64,000 bases of DNA from Deltaproteobacteria bacterium. Its GTDB lineage: Bacteria; Myxococcota; Myxococcia; Myxococcales; 40CM-4-68-19. Positions 33,870 to 45,300 of this stretch are shown one piece after another. Each line of letters opens with the position of its first letter. Positions within the stretch are counted from its first letter, which is position 1. The notes under the pieces are model-generated. The model saw only the letters and a list, made by a program, of their open reading frames with translations, had not been told where the DNA came from and did no database searches. The stretch lies in contig JANYKT010000102.1 of assembly GCA_025358085.1 (NCBI GenBank), positions 1-64,000 on the forward strand, read 5' to 3'. The translations under genes were made by a program, and so were the position numbers.

Positions 33870-34799
33870 TTAGTTCTTGCTGGCGAAGATGTCCATCACG
33901 TCACGCAGCAGCTTGACTGCCTCGTCGTGCGGGCGCTGGAAAGAGTTGCGACCCATGATGGAGCCGAAGGCGCCGCCGTCGCGGAGGCCGCGGACCTCTT
34001 GCAGGATGTCCTCGGTGCCCTTGGCCTCGCCGCCCGAGAAGATGACCACGCGCTTGCCGGCGAAGCAGGCCTGGACGACGTGGCGGACGCGGTCGGCCAT
34101 GGTCTTGATCGGGATGTTGAACTTTTCGAAAACCTTCTTGTTCTCGGCTTGGTAGAGCGCCTCGGCGGGCGGCTTCACCTTGACGATATGAGCGCCCAAT
34201 TGGCAGGCGATGTGCGCGGCATAACCAGCGACGTCGACGGCGGTCTCGCCGGCCTTGTCGGTGATGCCCTCGCCGCGCGGATAGCTCCAGACCACGCTGG
34301 CGAGGCCGGCATCTTTGGCCTCGGCGATCAGCTCGCGGAGGTCTTCGTACATGTGATTGCGCGCTGCCGACCCAGGATAGATGGTGTAGCCGATGGCCGA
34401 GCAGCCCAGCCGGACGGCGTCTTTCACAGAGCCGGTTACGGCCGACTCGGGCGAGGCCCCCTTCGAGAGCGTGTCGCTGTTGTTGAGCTTCAGGATCAAC
34501 GGCATCTGACCGGCGAAGTTCCCGGCCACCGATTCGAGCGCGCCGAGCGGCGCCGCGTACGCGTTGCACCCCGCGTCGATGGCGAGCTGGATGTGATAGG
34601 CGGGATCGTATCCCGCCGGATTGGGCTGGAATGATCGCACCGGACCGTGCTCGAAGCCCTGATCGACGGGGAGGATCACCATCTTCCCGGTGCCCGCCAG
34701 CCGCCCATGATTCAGCATGCGCGCGAGGTTGGTCTTCACCCCCGGGGTGTCGGACGGATACCAACTCAGAATCTCGCGGATACGCGACGTCATCTCCAT
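33870..34799 (-). CDS. fbaB: Class I fructose-bisphosphate aldolase, DhnA/FbaB type
   Basis: A 309-residue Schiff-base aldolase of the bacterial/archaeal DhnA group. MVILPVDQGFEHGP near the N-terminus, GCSAIGYTIYPGSA, VVWSYPRGEG, AHIVKVKPP with the Schiff-base Lys, VVIFSGGEAKG and SIMGRNSFQRP at the phosphate site are all conserved. It cleaves fructose 1,6-bisphosphate in glycolysis or forms it in gluconeogenesis. ATG at 34799 with GGAG-like sequence upstream. Monocistronic as far as seen. Confidence 0.95.
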   Translation of the reverse strand: MEMTSRIREILSWYPSDTPGVKTNLARMLNHGRLAGTGKMVILPVDQGFEHGPVRSFQPNPAGYDPAYHIQLAIDAGCNAYAAPLGALESVAGNFAGQMPLILKLNNSDTLSKGASPESAVTGSVKDAVRLGCSAIGYTIYPGSAARNHMYEDLRELIAEAKDAGLASVVWSYPRGEGITDKAGETAVDVAGYAAHIACQLGAHIVKVKPPAEALYQAENKKVFEKFNIPIKTMADRVRHVVQACFAGKRVVIFSGGEAKGTEDILQEVRGLRDGGAFGSIMGRNSFQRPHDEAVKLLRDVMDIFASKN

Positions 34800-34957
34800 G
34801 GTGCTTCTCCTGTCAAGGTCGGGTGCGCAGCCTAGCCCCCGGCCCCGATGGCTTCAAGAAAATCGCGAGGTCATGTTGACGAGCGGGCGCTTGAAACTGC
34901 ACCGGGTGGCCATGCGCCACGATTAAGCGTAGACTCGTGCCTCATCCGAAGGAGGAC

Positions 34958-35170
34958 ATGATGCGACGCTCCATTCCGTTTGTGCTTGCCCTGGCGGCTT
35001 TGTGCGCTTGCGCTACTGCCAAACCCCTTCCCACCATCGACTGCAACCCGCAGCAGAAGCAGTTGTACCTCGAGGCTGTCGACCTGACGACGCTCGACCC
35101 CAGCCTGACCTTCGGTCCCTCCCAGGTCATCATCGTGCACCGACAGGCTCTCGCTCTCGCCTGTCGCTGA
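34958..35170 (+). CDS. Small lipoprotein of unknown function
   Basis: A 70-residue protein with a lipoprotein signal: MMRRSIPFVLALAALCACA, with two possible lipid-modified Cys at the end of the hydrophobic run. The ribosome-binding site AAGGAGG at 34949-34955 is perfect for the ATG at 34958 or 34961. The mature part is short and without known motifs (PTIDCNPQQKQLYLEAV). Confidence 0.75.
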   Translation: MMRRSIPFVLALAALCACATAKPLPTIDCNPQQKQLYLEAVDLTTLDPSLTFGPSQVIIVHRQALALACR

Positions 35171-35174
35171 CGAA

Positions 35175-37811
35175 TCACCGCAAGAACAGATCGACCTCGT
35201 CGGCCAGCGCCGACAGTTTCGCCGGCTCGCGGAAGCCGGGCGCGAGCTCTAGCGTTTTGGAGCCGGAGTCGGTCTGCGGCAGCAGCACTGCGCGGTCGCG
35301 TAGCATCGCGACCGCGTTCTCGAACGTCGCCTTGGAGAGCGATTCGTTGCGCAGGATCCGGCCCGCCAGGTAAGCAGCGCGGCCGCGGTCGAGCGCCTTC
35401 CGCAGCCAATCGTTCGGTTCGAGCGGCCCCGCTTCGAGCAGCGAAAGCGAATCCATCGCCGTCCACACTCCTTCGCCGAAAGGGCGCAGGAGTTCGCTCA
35501 GGAGCTGGATCATCCGCACTCCCGCAGGGGTGGGCAGGATGAAATCCTCCCTCTTCTCCGCGACGCCCCACTGCAGCATCCGTGCGAAGGTTTCGTCCAC
35601 GGTCACCTCGAAGCTGCGTCCGGGCTCGTAGATGAACTCGTACTTGAAGAGTCGCGAGAGTTCTTTGGCGCGGCGCATGAGCTCGAAAAGAGGCGCGGGC
35701 TGGCCGTGAAAGGACCGCAGCGCGTCGGCAAGGATGGCCGGCGCGACCAGGAAATGGAGAATCGAATTCTTGTGGTAGTCGAGCGCGATGCGACGCTCTT
35801 CCGGCACGGCGTAGAAGCGCTCGCCGCCTGCCTCGTGGCGCTTGAGGGATCCGTCCGCGCAGAGAGAGTCCAGGGCGCGCAAACCCAGCCCGCGAGTCCA
35901 CGGCGTCGCGTGCGCGCCCAGGTCGAGCGCCGCTCCGTGCAGGAACTCGGCGCGATCAAAGAGGTCGTCCTCCGACAGCGCGCGCAGATCGTGCGAGAGC
36001 AGCACCGCGCAGACGAGCCCCATGGGCGCGAGCGGCGTGGCCCGATTGATGCCCGCGGCGATGCGCAGCCCCAACGCCTGGACCAGCTTGCGCTTGTCCT
36101 CGGCGGTGGCCTTCAGAGGCTCGACGCCGCGCTCGCGGAAGAGCTGCAACAGTGAGATCGGCTCGTCGGCGCGGATGGTGATGCGGCCGTAGCGGCTGCG
36201 CAAAACCTTGGTCGCCGAGAGCAATGCCTTGGCGTCCTCCTTCTGCTTCTCGCCGCCGAGCAACTCGCGCTGGTAGCTCGCTCCTTCAGCGATCTTTTCG
36301 TACGAGATGGAGACGGGAGCGAAGAAGACGTCGGGCCGCACGCCGGTGAGCCAGGCATCGACCTCGAGCGCCAGCATTCCAAACTTGGGCGGCAACAGCT
36401 TGCCGGTGCGCGAGCGGCCGCCCTCGACGAAGAACTCCTGGGTGAAGCCGTCGCGCAGCAGCTTCTTCACGTAGGCCGCCATGGTGGCCTGGTAGACGCG
36501 GTCGCCCTTGAAGCTGCGCCGGATGAAGAACGCGCCGCCTGCGCGCAGCAGCCGGCCTAGCGGAAAAAAGTTGAGGTTGTCTCCCGCGGCGACATGCGGC
36601 GGCTGCAGGCCGTAATCGTCGCAGATGTACGAGAGCACCATGTAATCGATGTGGCTCTTGTGGCACGGGCAGAGGATGATCGGCGCCTTCGCGCTCGCCT
36701 CGACGATGCGCCTCATGCCGCCTTCATCCACATCGATGCCGTCGTAGATGCGGTTGAAGATGATGTGGAGAAGCCGCTTGAGGAAATCGATCGCGAACGG
36801 GCTGTAGCGCGCCGCGATCTCACGAAGGTCGCGGCGGGCCTCGCGCTCCACCGACCGCAGAGACTCAGGATTGGCGGCAGCGCCGCCGCGCTCGCGAGCG
36901 ATCTCGGCCAGCGTGCGCCGCAGCTGCAGGTCGCGCAGCGTCTCCGCGATGACGCGGTCCGGCGGCTTCAGCGGGGGGCCGGTCACCACGCGAGTCTCGC
37001 GCGCGAGGAGTTGGTGAATAAACCCGCGCACGCGGCGCGCCACCTTGGCGGACTCGGCGAGAGGCTGCATGGCGTTGACGCCGTGAAGCTCGACCGGCTC
37101 GCCCACCTTGACGAACGCGCTCTTGCGGTTGAGCAGAAAACCAATCGCCGAGCGGATGGCGCCGGGCTCCTCGGGATCGCCAAAGAGCAAGTCGCGCACG
37201 CCGCCGCGCAGCTGGCGCGGACGCTTGCGCCAGAGGAAGGTCAGCGGTACCAGCACGATGGGCCGGTCGGGCTGCTCGCGTTGCAACTCCACCAACGCGG
37301 GAAACGGATCGGCGAGCCTGGCAACCGCCGACGGCAGCGTGCGCGGCATGCGCAGGAAGACCAGCGCCGCCTCTCCTTGCCGCACTGCCTTGATGACCTG
37401 GACCGTCGCTCCCGCCGGCGCCTTCACTTGCGAGCCGCCCAGATACCAGCGCGCGAAGGGCGCGAAGATTCGGTAGCCGAGCCCGGTGGCCGCGCGCGCG
37501 AGCGGGAGGCCGAGCCGCGAAAACGTCCAATTGAAAAAGAGCAAATGCAAGAGGGCCGATGAGCGCAACACATAGACAAGCGTGGCGCGCTTTGAGAGTT
37601 CGCGGAGCGGCTCAATGGCCTCGTGCGGGAACGCGACCGGATGGAAGAGCGCATGCAACACGAATCGCGCAAAGGGCCCATAGGTCCCGCTGTACGCGGG
37701 GTCGGGCCGGGGGGGCGTCGTCGCGGAGACCCTTTCCGGCGCAGCAGGCTCGCCCGGCTGGCCAGACGCGGCGGGGTCGCTCGGCTCGGTAGAAAAGGGC
37801 TCACTCATCAT
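35175..37811 (-). CDS. plsB: Glycerol-3-phosphate 1-O-acyltransferase
   Basis: An 878-residue membrane acyltransferase that starts phospholipid synthesis. The acyltransferase blocks are present in order: CHKSHIDYM (HX4D catalytic motif), GAFFIRRSF, FFVEGGRSRTGK (glycerol-3-phosphate binding) and FAPVSISYEKI. An N-terminal duplicated-like region and a C-terminal helical region flank the core, as in PlsB of Gammaproteobacteria and Myxococcota. The first ~40 residues are Pro/Glu-rich and disordered. ATG at 37811, or 37808. It is the last of three genes in a row. Confidence 0.95.
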   Translation of the reverse strand: MMSEPFSTEPSDPAASGQPGEPAAPERVSATTPPRPDPAYSGTYGPFARFVLHALFHPVAFPHEAIEPLRELSKRATLVYVLRSSALLHLLFFNWTFSRLGLPLARAATGLGYRIFAPFARWYLGGSQVKAPAGATVQVIKAVRQGEAALVFLRMPRTLPSAVARLADPFPALVELQREQPDRPIVLVPLTFLWRKRPRQLRGGVRDLLFGDPEEPGAIRSAIGFLLNRKSAFVKVGEPVELHGVNAMQPLAESAKVARRVRGFIHQLLARETRVVTGPPLKPPDRVIAETLRDLQLRRTLAEIARERGGAAANPESLRSVEREARRDLREIAARYSPFAIDFLKRLLHIIFNRIYDGIDVDEGGMRRIVEASAKAPIILCPCHKSHIDYMVLSYICDDYGLQPPHVAAGDNLNFFPLGRLLRAGGAFFIRRSFKGDRVYQATMAAYVKKLLRDGFTQEFFVEGGRSRTGKLLPPKFGMLALEVDAWLTGVRPDVFFAPVSISYEKIAEGASYQRELLGGEKQKEDAKALLSATKVLRSRYGRITIRADEPISLLQLFRERGVEPLKATAEDKRKLVQALGLRIAAGINRATPLAPMGLVCAVLLSHDLRALSEDDLFDRAEFLHGAALDLGAHATPWTRGLGLRALDSLCADGSLKRHEAGGERFYAVPEERRIALDYHKNSILHFLVAPAILADALRSFHGQPAPLFELMRRAKELSRLFKYEFIYEPGRSFEVTVDETFARMLQWGVAEKREDFILPTPAGVRMIQLLSELLRPFGEGVWTAMDSLSLLEAGPLEPNDWLRKALDRGRAAYLAGRILRNESLSKATFENAVAMLRDRAVLLPQTDSGSKTLELAPGFREPAKLSALADEVDLFLR

Positions 37812-37884
37812 GCAAGTAGTCTACCGCGTCGCCCGCAGGAGCAGCGGCATTGATCAGCGGGCCGTGCCGCTCCCCGTGGACCGG

Positions 37885-38292
37885 TCAGCGGGTCGAGCAG
37901 CCAGGGGTCCCGCCCAGCACCGTGAACTCCGCGACGGTCTTGCCGGGGTCGCGCTGCAAGGCTTCGGCGAGCTGGGCGAGCCGGACGGACGCGCCGGGCG
38001 TGGCCCGCAAGAAAGCGATGCACGAGGGACCAGCCTTCTCCAGCCGCTCGCTGTGCCCGCGCGCCTCGCGCACCTCGGCGAGCCAGAGATCGCCCACCGC
38101 GGTCTCCAGCGCGTTGAGCAGTCCGCGCCGCTCGGCAAGTTGGCCGGCGACATCGAGCTGCGCCTCTTCTTCGTCGAGCCCGTCCTGCAGCGCGCGCGCC
38201 GCGAGCGCATTCATGACCGGCTCTTCGCCCGCGGCGGCAAGCTCGGCGCGTACCCAGGCGACGAGGAAATTCGGCTCGAGCTGCGCCGCCAT
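37885..38292 (-). CDS. Hypothetical helical protein upstream of plsB
   Basis: A 135-residue protein, mostly helical and acidic at first (LAARALQDGLDEEEAQLDVA), without recognised domain, signal or membrane segment. Its start overlaps the stop of the cupredoxin-like gene as TGATG, and plsB begins 73 bases later. GC and codon use match its neighbours. Function unknown. Confidence 0.65.
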   Translation of the reverse strand: MAAQLEPNFLVAWVRAELAAAGEEPVMNALAARALQDGLDEEEAQLDVAGQLAERRGLLNALETAVGDLWLAEVREARGHSERLEKAGPSCIAFLRATPGASVRLAQLAEALQRDPGKTVAEFTVLGGTPGCSTR

Positions 38293-38993
38293 CAGCGCGG
38301 CGTGAGCGCGACGTCGTGCTGCGTGGTCTGTCCGGACGAAACGTCGACCTCCTCGTCGCGTTCACCCAGGCGTTCGCTCCAGAGATGCAACTTCCAGTGG
38401 CCAGGCGGGACGCCGTCGATGAGGTAGCTGCCATCCTCGCCGCTGACCGAGAAGGCGCTGGTCGGCAGCACCTGCACCGTGGCGCGCATCCAGGGATGCA
38501 CGTCGCATTTGAGCTTGAGCACGCCGACGGTCTTGAGTTTTGTCGGCACCACCTGACCCTTGATCGGCATCGCGTAATTGAACGCCTTGGCCTCCTTCTC
38601 TGTGGCGTGGACGTTGTGCAGGACCGAATCGCTGTTGATGACGTCCAGGGTAGATCCGACCTCGGCAGCGAGGACGTGCGGCACGAACTGGCAGGCTTGC
38701 TGGTCCAGCTTCAACTTCTTATGCGCAGCCTCGTGAGCGAGCGGCTTCGGTCCCTCGGGCAGCCAGAGGACGACGTTCTTCACCCCTCCGCCACTGCCGA
38801 CCTCGAGCGCTTCCTCAGGCTTGCTGGTCCCGCAGATCTTGAAATCTCTGGTCACCGGCAGGTCGGCGAGCTTGGGCGGCAAACCTCCCAGCGTGATCCG
38901 ACCACCGATCTTTCCCGCCGGCGCGTTGTCTGCTGCGGCAACCAGGGCCAGCAAGGCTGCGACAAGAGCTGTCATGGCGTCTTGGTAGAACAT
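38292..38993 (-). CDS. Exported cupredoxin-like protein
   Basis: A 233-residue exported protein. The signal peptide (TALVAALLALVAAADNAPAG) could start at Met1 or Met7. The plastocyanin-like domain has the expected type 1 copper ligands: His126 or His129 in SVLHNVHATE and Cys163, His166, Met169 in KCDVHPWM. The last ~50 residues form a short carboxypeptidase-regulatory-like beta domain (GEDGSYLIDGVPPGHWKLHL). This arrangement occurs in periplasmic proteins linked to electron transfer. No redox partner gene is adjacent. First gene of the run leading to plsB. Confidence 0.8.
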   Translation of the reverse strand: MFYQDAMTALVAALLALVAAADNAPAGKIGGRITLGGLPPKLADLPVTRDFKICGTSKPEEALEVGSGGGVKNVVLWLPEGPKPLAHEAAHKKLKLDQQACQFVPHVLAAEVGSTLDVINSDSVLHNVHATEKEAKAFNYAMPIKGQVVPTKLKTVGVLKLKCDVHPWMRATVQVLPTSAFSVSGEDGSYLIDGVPPGHWKLHLWSERLGERDEEVDVSSGQTTQHDVALTPR

Positions 38994-38999
38994 GCGCCC

Positions 39000-40773
<1,774 letters not shown>

Positions 40774-40854
40774 CCAGCGCCCTCCGTCCGGGAAACTTGC
40801 CTCTGCCTTTCTGACCCTGTACAGCTTGGGCCGCTTTTAGGAGGCGGCTCTCGC

Positions 40855-42246
40855 ATGCCCAAGTCTCTGCTCCTCGCCGACGACTCCGTCACCATCCAGC
40901 AGGTCGTCAGCATGATCCTCGCGCGGGAGGACGTCTCTCTGTCGACGGTCGACAACGGCGAGGAAGCGCTCTCACGGGCGCGGGAACTCAAGCCGGACCT
41001 CATCCTCGCCGACGTCAGCATGCCCGGAATCGGCGGCTACGAGCTCTGCCAGAAGATCCGCGCCGACGCCGGGCTGAGGCACACTCCGGTGCTGCTGCTC
41101 GGAGGTGGTGCTCCGGTCGATCTGGCCAAGGCGATTGCCGTAGGGGCGAACGGTCAGATGTCAAAGCCGTTCGACTCCACCAAGTTTATCGATCAGGTGA
41201 AGCATATCCTGGCCAATCCGCAAGCCGTCCCGGCGGCCGCGGCCGGTCCAACACCGGTAGCCGCGCCGAAACCGGCTGCACCGGCAATGCCTCCGCAGGC
41301 TGCGCGGGTACCCTCACCTGCTCCGGCGGTCTCCAAACCTCCAGCGCCAGTTGCACCCCGCCCGGTTGCTGCTCCCGGTGCGAGCGGCGGCACCTTGATG
41401 ATGCCGCGCCTTCCTCCAGCTGCTCCCCCCGGAGGCCCTTCTCGCGCGGCTTCATCCACCGTGCCGGCTGGCGGCCCGCCTCGTCCCCCGCCGTCAACGA
41501 TACCGGCGGGAGCGATCCGTCACGCGCCCTCCGCCGGACCGGCCGGTGCTCCGCGTCCCGCGTCGTTCGCGCCGGCGTCCGGCGGTCCGCCTCGGCCCGC
41601 GACCTCGATGCCCCCGATGGCGCGCCCGCCTGCACCGGCTCCAGCTCCAACCCGGCCTTCGATGCCGCCGGTCCCACGGCCTTCGGTACCCGGTGCTCCT
41701 GCCTCTGCTCCCCCAGGAGCCAGGTTGCCGGCTCCCGCCGCTGCCCCGCGTCCTCCAGCTCCGGGCCTGACTTCTCCCGCTGGGTTGCGACCGTCAATTC
41801 CGGGTGCGCCGCGTCCATCGGTGCCCCCGCCGGCCGCTGCCCGGCCTCCTGCCGCTGCCGCCCCGGGGCCGGCTGCTCCTCCTGTAGCGGCAAGGCCAGC
41901 GGCTCCCGCGCCGAGGCCGCCGCCGGCCAGGCCCGCGGCTCCGCCCGTGGAAGATCTCGAAGACGAGATCATCATGGACGACGAGCCGGTCGAGACACCG
42001 GCTCCGCCGCCCACGCTGCGCTCGGTGCCGCCTCAAGCATCAAAGCCCCCTCCCAGCCTCTCGGTGGTTCCTTCGACCGCCGCGAAGGCTCCGAGCGCCG
42101 ATGGCGGCGAAGCCGTGCTGCGCGAGGCGCTCTCCAGGGCCAGCCGCGAAGTGATCGAGCGCATCGCCTGGGAGGTCGTTCCCGAGCTCGCCGAGACCAT
42201 CATTCGTGAGGAACTCGAGCGGCTGATTAAAGAGCGCGGCGCGTAA
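40855..42246 (+). CDS. Response regulator with a long Pro/Ala linker and a C-terminal helix
   Basis: A 463-residue protein. Residues 1-125 are a receiver: acidic pair Asp9-Asp10, phosphorylatable Asp53 (DLILADVSMPGIGGYELC) and conserved Lys in MSKPF. The usual Thr/Ser after strand 4 is replaced by Gly (VLLLGGGAP). Residues ~125-395 are almost wholly Pro, Ala, Arg and Gly and likely disordered. The last ~45 residues form a conserved amphipathic helix (EALSRASREVIERIAWEVV, then PELAETIIREELERLI). It has no DNA-binding or enzyme domain, so it probably acts by protein-protein contact. RBS GGAGG before ATG. Confidence 0.8.
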   Translation: MPKSLLLADDSVTIQQVVSMILAREDVSLSTVDNGEEALSRARELKPDLILADVSMPGIGGYELCQKIRADAGLRHTPVLLLGGGAPVDLAKAIAVGANGQMSKPFDSTKFIDQVKHILANPQAVPAAAAGPTPVAAPKPAAPAMPPQAARVPSPAPAVSKPPAPVAPRPVAAPGASGGTLMMPRLPPAAPPGGPSRAASSTVPAGGPPRPPPSTIPAGAIRHAPSAGPAGAPRPASFAPASGGPPRPATSMPPMARPPAPAPAPTRPSMPPVPRPSVPGAPASAPPGARLPAPAAAPRPPAPGLTSPAGLRPSIPGAPRPSVPPPAAARPPAAAAPGPAAPPVAARPAAPAPRPPPARPAAPPVEDLEDEIIMDDEPVETPAPPPTLRSVPPQASKPPPSLSVVPSTAAKAPSADGGEAVLREALSRASREVIERIAWEVVPELAETIIREELERLIKERGA

Positions 42247-42336
42247 CCCGCGCGCACTTGCTTTTCGATTATGGTATCTAGCCCGGCGCGTTCCCTAGAG
42301 GGACGCAACGCGCTTTTGCGCTCGCTGGTAAGGGAA

Positions 42337-45300
42337 ATGACCGAGTCAGCTTTTCCGACCGCGGTGGTAACTGGAGGAGAGCCGGCGGCGGCCGCGCCCG
42401 AGCTCGACAAGGGCTACGAGCCAGCCCAGGTCGAAGCTCGCTGGGCACGCTTTTGGGAAGAGCAGGGGCTTTTTCGCGCCGCGGATCAAAGCGACAAGCC
42501 CGCCTACTCAATTGTCCTGCCGCCCCCCAACGTGACAGGCTCGCTGCACCTCGGCCACGCACTCATCGTCGCCCTGCAGGACGTGCTCATCCGCTTCAAG
42601 CGCATGAGCGGCTACAACGCCTGCTGGCTGCCGGGCATCGACCACGCCGGCATTGCCACGCAGATGGTGGTCGAGCGCGATGTGCAAAAGAAGGAAGGCA
42701 AGTCGCGCCACGACCTCGGGCGCGAGGAGTTCCTCAAGCGCGTCTGGGCCTGGAAGGAAGAGCAGGGTTCACGCATCGCGCTGCAGCACCGTGTGCTCGG
42801 CGCCTCGCTGGACTGGGACCGCGAGCGTTTCACCATGGACGAGCAGTCGTCGCGGGCCGTGCGCGAGGCCTTCGTCCGCCTCTATGAGGATGGCCTGCTC
42901 TACCGGGCCGAACGGCTGATCAACTGGTGCGTGCAGGACGGCACCGCGCTCTCCGATCTCGAGGTCGATCACGAAGAGGGCGCGAAGAGCGAGCTCTACA
43001 AGTTCGCTTATCCGCTCGTCGATGGGCAGGGCGAGATCATCGTCGCCACTACCCGCCCCGAAACGATGCTGGGCGACACGGCCATCGCGGTGCATCCGGA
43101 CGACCCCCGCTATAAAGATTTGATCGGCAAGCGCGTCATGCACCCGATCCTGCACCGCACTTTTCCAATCATCGCCGACGCCGATTTGGTCGATCCGACC
43201 TTTGGAACCGGCGCGGTCAAGGTCACGCCCGCGCACAGCTTCGAAGACTTCGAGGTCGGCAAGCGCCACGGGCTGCCCCTGATCAATATCCTCAACCCCG
43301 ACGGCACGCTCAATGGCAACGCGGGCGAGTTCGCGGGGCAGGATCGCATCAAGGTGCGCGCGGCACTGAAGGCGAGGCTCGCCGGGTTGGGCCTCGAACG
43401 CGGCACCGAGCCGCACGTGATGGCGCTGGGCAAGTGCCAGCGGTGCGGCAGCGTGATCGAGCCGCTTCTCAGCAAGCAGTGGTTCGTCAAGACCGCACCG
43501 CTCGCAGCCAAAGTGATCGACGCCACCGAGGCGGGCCGCATCCAGTTCGTGACCGAGAATTGGCGCGACGAGTTCTTTCGCTGGATGCGCAACATTCATG
43601 ACTGGTGCGTCTCGCGCCAGCTCTGGTGGGGCCACCAGATTCCGGCGTGGTTCTGCGACCAGGGTCATGTGACCGTGGCGCGGTCGGCTCCCGCGGCCTG
43701 TGCCGAGTGCGGCAGCGCCCAACTCCAGCAGGACCCCGACGTCCTCGACACCTGGTTTTCCTCGGGCCTGTGGCCGTTTTCGACCTTCGGCTGGCCGGAG
43801 CAGACCCAGGCCTTGCGGACCTTCTATCCGAACTCCGTGCTGGAGACGGGCTTCGACATTCTCTTTTTCTGGGTCGCCCGGATGGCCATGCTCGGCCTCC
43901 ACCTGGTGGGCGAGGTGCCTTTCAGGACCGTCTTTCTCCACGCCATGGTGCGCGACGAGAAGGGCGAGAAGATGTCGAAGTCGCGCGGCAACGTCATCGA
44001 CCCGCTGGACCTGACCGCTACCTACGGCGCCGACGCGCTGCGCTTCACTCTGGCCGCCATGGCCGGGCAGGGCCGCGATATTAAATTGTCGAAAGACCGC
44101 ATCGGCGGTTATCGATCGTTTGCCAACAAGATCTGGAACGCCGCCCGGTTCGTCCTGATGAACGCCGCCGGCCACGACCCCGCGCACCCGGCGCCGCCCG
44201 TCTCTGTCTACGACCGCTGGATCCTGAGCCGCTACCAACGCTGCGCCGACGAGACGCGGCAGGCGCTCGACGAGCTGCGGCTGAGCGATGCGGCGCAGGT
44301 CATTTATCGATTCGTCTGGAATGAGCTGTGCGACTGGGGAATCGAATTGTCGAAACCGGCGCTTTACAATGGCGCTCCCGAAGGCGCGGCGGCGCGGGCC
44401 GGTGCGGTCTCCTCGCTGCTGCAGGCGCTCGAGGGCGCGCTGCGGCTGTTGCACCCGTTCATGCCGTTCGTGACCGAGGAGATCTGGCAGAGGCTTCCGA
44501 AGCAGGACGGCTCTCCAATCTCGATCATGATCGCGCCGTTCCCTCAAGCGAATCCGGAGTTGCTCGATCCGCAGGCCGAAGCTGAGATGGACCTGGTCGC
44601 GCGCGCCATCGACGGCGCCCGCTCGGTGCGCGGAGAAGTGAACCTGCCGCCCAACATGCGAGTGCCCATCGTGCTGATTCCGCGCGATCCGGTGGCGCGG
44701 GCGTTGCTCGAGAAGCACGCGCAGGCCTTCGGTCACCTCGCCAACGCCGAGCCGGTGCGGCTCGAGCAGCCCGGAGCGCCGCGGCCGGCGCAGGCGGCCG
44801 TGCATGTCGAGCCCGAGGTCGAGGTGCATTTGCCGCTCGCGGGCCTGATCGACTTCGCGACCGAGAAGGCGCGCGTCGAGAAGGAGCTGCTCAAGCTCGA
44901 AGGCGAACTCGCCGGCATCGCGAGGCGGCTCGGCAATGCCGGTTTCGTCGAGCGGGCGCCGAAGGAAGTCGTAGAAAAGGATCGCGCTCGCGCGGACGAA
45001 CTCGCAGCGAAGCGGGAAAAGCTTGCGCGCCATCTGGCGCGCGTCACCAGCCGGGAGGGTGCAATGCAGGAAGACAAGAACCCGCAGAACAAGCAGGCCA
45101 GCGACACCGCAGGCCAGACGCCAGAGCAGGGCCATCGCAGCCTGGACCAGATGGGCACCCACGGAGGCCCCGCGGGCCAGACCGGCGGCGCGCAACCGGG
45201 CGGTCAGGAGCAGAAGCCGGCCGAGGCGGCTCCGACCCACGATCATGGCGACGACCATGAGCACGGCGACGAGGAGGGCGAAGAAGGTTTCGCGTCGAAG

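Noticed and set aside
42247-42336. T-box leader before valS (GAGGGACGCAACGCG resembles a T-box sequence)
   Set aside because: The region is 90 bases, too short for a T-box, and the match is partial; only a small hairpin (GCGTTCCC with GGGACGC) is real.
42769-45264. 831-codon open frame on the minus strand opposite valS
   Set aside because: It mirrors valS codons in a GC-rich genome, has no recognisable protein motif, and the plus strand encodes an unambiguous synthetase.
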